Of a stretch of DNA of 64,000 nucleotides, positions 58,805 through 64,000 are shown piece after piece. The translations under genes and the position numbers were made by a program. The notes under the pieces were generated by a model that searched no databases, was not told where the DNA came from, and saw nothing but the letters and a program-made list of their open reading frames with translations. The number at the start of each line of letters is the position of its first letter. Position 1 is the stretch's first letter. The DNA lies in the NCBI RefSeq assembly GCF_009498035.1, contig NZ_CP034550.1, forward strand, positions 434,001 through 498,000, written 5' to 3'. The DNA comes from Saccharothrix syringae. GTDB taxonomy: Bacteria; Actinomycetota; Actinomycetes; Mycobacteriales; Pseudonocardiaceae.

Positions 58805-59452
58805 CTGGAAGTCATCGCGCTGCACGCCGCCGACGCCGAGGCCGCCCAGGCCGGCGGCGCCGACCGCCTGGAACTGACCGTCGACATGGCCGCGGACGGC
58901 CTCACGCCCCCGGTGCGCGTGCTCCGGGAGGTGCTGGGCGTCACCGACCTGCCCGTCCGGGTGATGCTGCGGGACGCGCCGGGGTTCGCGCCCGGCGACC
59001 CCGACCGGCTGCGGCGCGACGCCGCGGCGCTGCGCGGGGCGGGCGCCTCCGAGTTCGTGCTCGGCTTCCTCGACGGGCGCCGGCACGTCGACGTCGCCGC
59101 CTGCGAGGCCGTGCTCGCCGAGCTGGCCGGCTGCGCCTGGACGTTCCACCGCGCCCTGGACCACTCCGTCGACCCCGAGGGCGCGTGGGACGTCGTGGCC
59201 GGCCTGGGCTGCGACACCGTGCTCGCCGCCGGCTCGCCGCGCGGCGTGGCCGACGGCCTGCCGGTCCTCGAACGGCTCGCGCGCCGCGACGGGGCGCGCC
59301 TGCTCGTCGGCGGCGGCCTGAAGGCCGAGCACGTCGCACCGCTCAAGGCCGCCGGGGTGACCGCCTTCCACGTCGGCGGCGCGGTCCGCCCGGGCGGCTG
59401 GGACGCGCCGCTGTCCGCCGACGCCGTGCGCGCCTGGGCGAATCTGGTCTAG
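58802..59452 (+). CDS. cutC: CutC-family protein
   Basis: 216 residues, TIM barrel: VIALHAADAEAAQAGGADRLEL at the start (spread over residues 4-25), WTFHRALDHS, and LLVGGGLKAEHV. Named for copper handling, but its role is uncertain. Here it is bracketed by two DasR-like sites and followed by a sugar transporter and a GH20 enzyme, which argues for a part in amino-sugar metabolism. Start at 58802 gives the family's standard beginning. Confidence 0.9.
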   Translation: MLEVIALHAADAEAAQAGGADRLELTVDMAADGLTPPVRVLREVLGVTDLPVRVMLRDAPGFAPGDPDRLRRDAAALRGAGASEFVLGFLDGRRHVDVAACEAVLAELAGCAWTFHRALDHSVDPEGAWDVVAGLGCDTVLAAGSPRGVADGLPVLERLARRDGARLLVGGGLKAEHVAPLKAAGVTAFHVGGAVRPGGWDAPLSADAVRAWANLV

Positions 59453-59458
59453 ACCGCT
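59443..59458 (+). promoter_or_regulatory. DasR-like operator over the cutC stop codon
   Basis: TCTGGTCTAGACCGCT contains a perfect TGGTCTAGACC core; the cutC TAG is its centre. It lies 85-100 bp upstream of the binding-protein gene and probably controls the transporter-GH20 operon. Confidence 0.78.
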
Positions 59459-59503
59459 TGCCGAATCGGTCATAGCATCCCCGTTGCCTCCCGTGAAACA
59501 GAC

Positions 59504-59520
59504 GTTGCACAGGACGCAAC
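59504..59520 (+). promoter_or_regulatory. Inverted repeat before binding-protein gene
   Basis: GTTGC-N7-GCAAC directly upstream of the gene at 59543; possible second operator or 5' leader hairpin. Confidence 0.4.
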
Positions 59521-59542
59521 ATGGCGAGAAGAGGTGGCGAGG

Positions 59543-60817
59543 ATGCGGTTCGTAGTGGCAGCAGCCGTGGGCGCCGCCGTGCTGGCCGGGTGCGCCCCGG
59601 TCCAGTCCGGCCCGGCGTCCACCGGCACCGACGAGCAGACCGGCCAACTCCGGGTCTGGTTGTTCGACGAGGTCAACCGCGGCCCCAAGGAGGCCGTGGT
59701 GCAGGAGGCCGTCGCCGAGTTCCAGAACGCGCACCAGGGCGTCACCGTCGACGTCCAGTACATCCAGGTGCAGACCCGCGCCGAGCGCTTCAAGGCCGCC
59801 TTCAGCGACCCGCAGAGCGCGCCCGACGTCGCCGAGTTCGGCAACACCGACCTGGCCGGCTACGTCGCCGGCGGCGGGTTCGCCGAGGTCGACCTGGCCG
59901 GCTGGGAGGACGGGAAGGACCTGCTGCCCGCCGTGCTCGACACCGCGAAGGTCGACGGCAAGGTCTACGGCGTGCCGTGGTTCGTCGGCGTGCGCGCGCT
60001 CTACTACCGCACCGACGTCTTCGGGGAGCTGGGCCTCCGACCCCCGGCCACCCTCGACGAGATCGCGCCGCTGGCCCGCCGCGTCCGCCAGGCCAGGCCC
60101 GACCTGCTCGGCATCTCCGCCGGCGGCAAGTACACCTACGGCGCCATGCCGTTCGTGTGGGCCAACGGCGGCGACATCGCCAGGAAGGACGGCGACGGGT
60201 ACGTCTCCACCATCGACAGCGCCGAGTCCAAGGCGGGCCTGCGCCAGTACACCGAGCTGATCGCCGACGACATCTGCCCGCCCGCCCAGTGCGCGGGCAA
60301 CGGCGGCGACGCCAGCGTCGAGGCGTTCCGCGCCGGCAAGGCCGCGATGGTCGTCGGCGGCGACTTCAACCGCAAGTCCGTCGACGCCTCCAGCGCCGCC
60401 GGCAAGTACGCCGTGGTGCCCCTGCCCGGCAAGACCCCCGGCTCGATCGCGCCCGCGTTCTCCGGCGGCAACCTGCTCGGCGTGCTCGGCGGCTCCCAGC
60501 GCAAGACCCTGGCGACCGAGTTCGTCAAGCTCCTGGGCGGCAAGACCTACCAGCGCAAGATGTTCGACGCCATGGGCAACCTGCCCACGTTCGGCGACGT
60601 GCAGCGGGAGGTCTCCGCGGCCAACCCCGTGCTGGAGCCCTTCGTCAAGACCCTGGAGGCGGGCACCCGCTTCGTGCCGGTCACCCCCGACTGGGCCAAG
60701 GTCGACGCCCAGGCCGTGCTGCCCAACCTGCTCCAGAAGGTCGCCGCGGCGGGCGACGACCTCGACACCGCGGCCAAGGCGGCGGCCGACGAGATGAACG
60801 CCGCGTTCGGTTCATGA
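59543..60817 (+). CDS. Sugar ABC transporter substrate-binding lipoprotein
   Basis: 424 residues from the ATG at 59543 (a GTG three codons earlier is possible). Signal sequence with lipobox LAGC at about 14-17, then a family-1 sugar-binding fold (RVWLFDEVNRGPKEAV). Operon order binding protein, two permeases, GH20 suggests beta-N-acetylhexosamine oligosaccharides as ligand. Confidence 0.9.
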   Translation: MRFVVAAAVGAAVLAGCAPVQSGPASTGTDEQTGQLRVWLFDEVNRGPKEAVVQEAVAEFQNAHQGVTVDVQYIQVQTRAERFKAAFSDPQSAPDVAEFGNTDLAGYVAGGGFAEVDLAGWEDGKDLLPAVLDTAKVDGKVYGVPWFVGVRALYYRTDVFGELGLRPPATLDEIAPLARRVRQARPDLLGISAGGKYTYGAMPFVWANGGDIARKDGDGYVSTIDSAESKAGLRQYTELIADDICPPAQCAGNGGDASVEAFRAGKAAMVVGGDFNRKSVDASSAAGKYAVVPLPGKTPGSIAPAFSGGNLLGVLGGSQRKTLATEFVKLLGGKTYQRKMFDAMGNLPTFGDVQREVSAANPVLEPFVKTLEAGTRFVPVTPDWAKVDAQAVLPNLLQKVAAAGDDLDTAAKAAADEMNAAFGS

Positions 60818-61707
60818 CCGTCCCCGTCAAGCGGGGCGACGGCCGGGTCGCCCTGACCTACCTCGCCCCCGCCCTGCTGGTGCTGGTCGGCCTCATGGGC
60901 TACCCGATCTACCAGCTCGTGCTGATCTCGCTGTTCGACTACGGCCAGGAGCAGGTCAGCGGTGGCGCGCCGCTGACGTTCCTGGGCCTGGGCAACTACG
61001 CGCGCCTGCTCGCCGACGACCGGTTCTGGGCCGTGCTCGGGCAGACGGTCGGCTTCGCGGCGGTGTGCGTGGCGGGGACCCTGCTGGTCGGCGCGGCCCT
61101 GGCGGTGCTCGCCACCAGGGTCCGCGCCTGGGCCCGGACCACGCTGTTCCTGGCCGCGCTCGGCGCGTGGGCCACGCCCGCGGTGGCCGGGTCCACGATC
61201 TGGCTGTTCCTGTTCGACGCCAACCTCGGCTTCGTCAACGAGGTGCTGGGCACCACCGGGTTCTCCTGGACCTACGACAAGTGGGTCGCCTTCGGCCTGG
61301 TCGCCGCGCAGGTGATCTGGTGCTCGTTCCCGTTCGTCATGGTCACCCTCTACGCGGGCATCAGGGCCATCCCCGGCGAGGTGCTGGAGGCCGCGGCCCT
61401 GGACGGCGCGTCCACCGCGCGCACCGCCACGGCGGTGATCCTGCCGCTGCTGCGGCCGATCCTGGTCGTGGTGACCATCCAGTCGATCATCTGGGACTTC
61501 AAGGTGTTCACCCAGATCTACGTGATGACCAACGGCGGCGGCATCGCCGGGCGCAACCTCGTGCTCAACGTCTACGCCTACCAGCAGGCGTTCGCCGCCT
61601 CGGAGTACGGCCTCGGCGCGGCGATCGGCGTGGTGACCACGGTCCTGCTGCTCCTGGTCACCGCCGGCTACCTGAGGGCGCTGCGGCGCGGCGGGGAGGA
61701 GCTGTGA
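60814..61707 (+). CDS. Sugar ABC transporter permease (MalF type)
   Basis: 297 residues, about six membrane helices, EAA loop EAAALDGASTARTATAVILP. ATG overlaps the stop of the binding-protein gene by 4 bp. Confidence 0.9.
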   Translation: MTVPVKRGDGRVALTYLAPALLVLVGLMGYPIYQLVLISLFDYGQEQVSGGAPLTFLGLGNYARLLADDRFWAVLGQTVGFAAVCVAGTLLVGAALAVLATRVRAWARTTLFLAALGAWATPAVAGSTIWLFLFDANLGFVNEVLGTTGFSWTYDKWVAFGLVAAQVIWCSFPFVMVTLYAGIRAIPGEVLEAAALDGASTARTATAVILPLLRPILVVVTIQSIIWDFKVFTQIYVMTNGGGIAGRNLVLNVYAYQQAFAASEYGLGAAIGVVTTVLLLLVTAGYLRALRRGGEEL

Positions 61708-62549
61708 ACCGGCGCGTCTCCCGCGGGGTCGCCGAGGCGGTGGCCGTCGCCGCCGCGGCGGTGGTGGCGTTCCCGCTGTACTGGATGGTGCTGACCGCGC
61801 TCAAGCCCGAGGCCGAGGTCGTCTCGGCCGACCCGCGGCCGTGGACGCTCGCGCCCACCCTGGACAGCTTCGTGCGCGCGCTGACCGTGCAGAGCTTCGG
61901 CCGCTACCTGCTCAACAGCCTCGTGGTGGCCACCGCGGTGGTGCTGCTGAGCCTGCTGCTGTCGTTCCTGGCGGCCACCGCGCTGACCCGGTTCCGCTTC
62001 CGCGGCCGGACCACGATGCTGGTCATGCTGCTGGTGGTGCAGATGGTGCCGGTGGAGGCGCTGACCATCCCGCTGTTCTTCGTGATGCGGTCGGTGCGCG
62101 ACGTGGCGCCGGCGTTCGGGCTCAACCACCTCGGGTCGCTGGTGCTGGTGCACCTGGCGTTCAGCCTGCCGTTCGCGATCTGGATGCTGCGCGGGTTCGT
62201 CGCCGCGGTGCCCGCCGAGCTGGAGGAGGCCGCCACCCTCGACGGCGCGTCCCGCTCCCGCTTCCTGTGGACGGTGCTGTTCCCGCTGGTGGCGCCCGGC
62301 CTGGTGGCGACCAGCGTGCTGTCGTTCATCCACGCCTGGAACGACTTCCTGTTCGCCAAGACCTTCATCATCTCGGCGGCGGAGAACCAGACCCTGCCGC
62401 TGGCGCTGCAGGTGTTCGTCAAACCCGACCAGAACGACTGGGGGGCGATCATGGCCGGCTCGACGCTGATGACCATCCCGGTGCTCGTGTTCTTCATCGT
62501 CGTCCAGCGGCGGCTCGTCGCCGGCCTCGCCGGGGCGGTGAAGTCGTGA
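61704..62549 (+). CDS. Sugar ABC transporter permease (MalG type)
   Basis: 281 residues, about six membrane helices, EAA loop EEAATLDGASRSRFLWTVLFP. GTG start overlaps the preceding stop by 4 bp. An ATPase subunit is absent, as for the other importers here. Confidence 0.9.
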   Translation: MNRRVSRGVAEAVAVAAAAVVAFPLYWMVLTALKPEAEVVSADPRPWTLAPTLDSFVRALTVQSFGRYLLNSLVVATAVVLLSLLLSFLAATALTRFRFRGRTTMLVMLLVVQMVPVEALTIPLFFVMRSVRDVAPAFGLNHLGSLVLVHLAFSLPFAIWMLRGFVAAVPAELEEAATLDGASRSRFLWTVLFPLVAPGLVATSVLSFIHAWNDFLFAKTFIISAAENQTLPLALQVFVKPDQNDWGAIMAGSTLMTIPVLVFFIVVQRRLVAGLAGAVKS

Positions 62550-63898
62550 TCCTGCTGCCCCGCCCCGCGTCCTACACCGCAGGCGAGGGCGAGGTCGACT
62601 TCGACGGCGACCACCTGGTCGAGTACGTCGAAGGGCCCGCCGAGGGCTACCGGCTGTCCGTGACGCCCGGGGGCGTCCGCGTGCTCGCCTCCGACGCCGC
62701 CGGCGAGTTCTACGCCCGGCAGACGCTGCGGCAGCTCGCCGGGCCCGCCGCGTTCCGCGCCGTGCCGCCCGGACGGGTGCGGCTGCCGGTGTGCGAGGTG
62801 GTCGACCACCCGAGGTTCGCCTGGCGCGGCGTGATGCTCGACGTCGCCCGGCACTTCCTGCCCAGGCACGACCTGCTGCGCTACGTCGACCTGCTCGCCG
62901 TGCACAAGCTCAACGTGCTGCACCTGCACCTGACCGACGACCAGGGCTGGCGCTTCGAGTGCCGCCGGTACCCCCGGCTGCACGAGGTCGGCGGCTGGCG
63001 CCCGGACTCCCGGTTCGGCGACCGCCGCTCCGGCGGCACGACCGGCCGGCCCCACGGCGGCTACTACACGCAGGACGACCTGCGCGAGGTCGTGGCGTAC
63101 GCGGCGGCGCGGCACGTCACCGTGGTGCCCGAGATCGACGTGCCCGGCCACAGCCAGGCCGCCATCGCCGCCTACCCCGAGCTGGGCGTCTCCGGCGGTC
63201 CGGTGTGGACGGACTGGGGCGTGAACCCCAACGTGCTCAGGGCCGACGAGGCCGTGGTGGAGTTCTACCGGCACGTGTTCGACGAGCTGCTCGACGTGTT
63301 CCCCGGCGAGGTGGTCGGGCTCGGCGGCGACGAGGCCGAGGGCGGCGACGGCCGGTTCGTCCGGCGCATCGCCCGGCACCTCGTCGAGCGCGGCCGGCGG
63401 CCGTTCGGCTGGGACGAGGTGCTCGACGCCGGACCCCTGCCCGCGAGCACGGTCGTCGCGTCGTGGCGCGGCGAGGAACCCGGCCTGCGCGCCCTGGCGC
63501 GCGGCCACGACGTGGTCATGTGCCCCGAGCGGCACCTCTACCTCGACTACCGCCAGTCCGACGACCCCGACGAGCCCATCCCCGTCGGCACCGTCACCAC
63601 CCTGGCGGACGTGTACGGCTACGAGCCGGCGGCGGCGGACCGGGTGCTCGGCGCGCAGGCGAACCTGTGGACCGAGCACCTGGACTCGCCCCGGCGGCTC
63701 GACTACGCCGCCTTCCCCCGGTTGAGCGCCTTCGCCGAGGTGGTGTGGAGCCCCGCGCCCCGCGACGGGGACGGGTTCACCACCCGGCTGGCCGAGCACC
63801 ACCTGCCCCGGCTCGACGCGCTCGGCGTCGAGTACCGACCCCTCGACGGTCCCCGACCGTGGCAGGTCCTCCCGGGCGTGCCCGGCTTCCCCCGATGA
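62546..63898 (+). CDS. Glycoside hydrolase family 20 beta-N-acetylhexosaminidase
   Basis: 450 residues. N-terminal GH20b-like domain, then the barrel with HLHLTDDQGWR, PEIDVPGHSQA and the catalytic pair Asp262-Glu263 in LGGDEA, used in substrate-assisted catalysis. No signal peptide, so it works in the cytosol on imported sugars. GTG overlaps the permease stop by 4 bp. It is the third hexosaminidase-type route in the window besides GH3 and GH4. Confidence 0.93.
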   Translation: MILLPRPASYTAGEGEVDFDGDHLVEYVEGPAEGYRLSVTPGGVRVLASDAAGEFYARQTLRQLAGPAAFRAVPPGRVRLPVCEVVDHPRFAWRGVMLDVARHFLPRHDLLRYVDLLAVHKLNVLHLHLTDDQGWRFECRRYPRLHEVGGWRPDSRFGDRRSGGTTGRPHGGYYTQDDLREVVAYAAARHVTVVPEIDVPGHSQAAIAAYPELGVSGGPVWTDWGVNPNVLRADEAVVEFYRHVFDELLDVFPGEVVGLGGDEAEGGDGRFVRRIARHLVERGRRPFGWDEVLDAGPLPASTVVASWRGEEPGLRALARGHDVVMCPERHLYLDYRQSDDPDEPIPVGTVTTLADVYGYEPAAADRVLGAQANLWTEHLDSPRRLDYAAFPRLSAFAEVVWSPAPRDGDGFTTRLAEHHLPRLDALGVEYRPLDGPRPWQVLPGVPGFPR

Positions 63899-63949
63899 CC
63901 CCGACGACCCCTGTCCCCGCTGTCCCCGACGACCCCGTGACGCCGCGCG

Positions 63950-64000
63950 TCAGTCCTTCTCGGGCACCAGGACCCAGCCCGCGAGGTAGAGCAGCGCGCC
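63950..64000 (-). CDS. Probable PspC-domain protein, C-terminal end only
   Basis: The last 16 codons of a minus-strand gene running off the window, reading GALLYLAGWVLVPEKD. This hydrophobic segment ending in LVPE is typical of PspC-domain membrane proteins. The evidence is a short match by eye. Confidence 0.45.
   Translation of the reverse strand, partial: GALLYLAGWVLVPEKD

Overview
This window is high-GC actinobacterial DNA. GTG and TTG starts, 4-base start/stop overlaps, a DasR-type regulator, and gene order matching the mycobacterial def-to-groEL2 segment all support this. The mix of chitin-sugar, L-fucose and thiamin genes, together with the style of intergenic repeat, suggests the Pseudonocardiaceae (Saccharothrix, Actinosynnema or Lentzea). 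That family assignment is inference.

Layout. 1-0.7 kb: 3' end of a TPR protein. 0.9-1.7: SGNH hydrolase. 2.2-8.8 (minus): ROK regulator, sugar ABC transporter, GH4 glycosidase and sugar kinase, with a DasR-like site upstream. 9-10.7: DUF3159 membrane protein and a penicillin-binding-like hydrolase. 10.8-14.6 (minus): non-phosphorylating L-fucose operon. 14.8-18.2: large secreted subtilase. 18.3-21.4: GlcNAc-type kinase, FCD-GntR regulator and nagA. 21.9-28.5: das locus, with dasR divergent from dasABC, followed by a GH3 hexosaminidase and a SIS-type deaminase. 29.2-30.6: small ORF and secreted S1 protease. 30.7-38.3: thiamin genes under two TPP riboswitches. 39.2-52.3: def, DUF3263, LytR_C, GH13, AAA ATPase, pssA, psd, moeA, AIM24-like protein, cold-shock protein, Ser/Thr kinase and groEL with two CIRCE operators. 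52.7-53.7: low-complexity non-coding DNA. 54.2-58.7: CHAT-TPR protease, small protein, ECF sigma factor and a tiny acidic protein. 58.8-63.9: cutC, sugar ABC transporter and GH20 hexosaminidase, with DasR-like sites at both ends of cutC. The window ends in a probable PspC-domain gene.

The main theme is amino-sugar use. Three ABC importers bring in amino-sugar oligosaccharides or related glycosides. Cytosolic GH3, GH20 and GH4 enzymes split them, BadF-type kinases phosphorylate the sugar, NagA deacetylates it, and a SIS-domain deaminase probably delivers fructose-6-phosphate. Six DasR-like palindromes mark these genes. One lies inside a coding region and bends its codon usage; another covers the cutC start codon.

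The best candidates for something undescribed are: (1) five intergenic arrays of back-to-back ~22-bp units in a fixed modular order, three of them abutting the stop codon of a minus-strand gene; (2) a ~126-bp strongly foldable element downstream of nagA; (3) the acidic peptide/sigma/small protein/CHAT-protease module; (4) a 62-64-bp sequence present twice in inverted orientation around the pssA-groEL block; (5) the intragenic DasR site.
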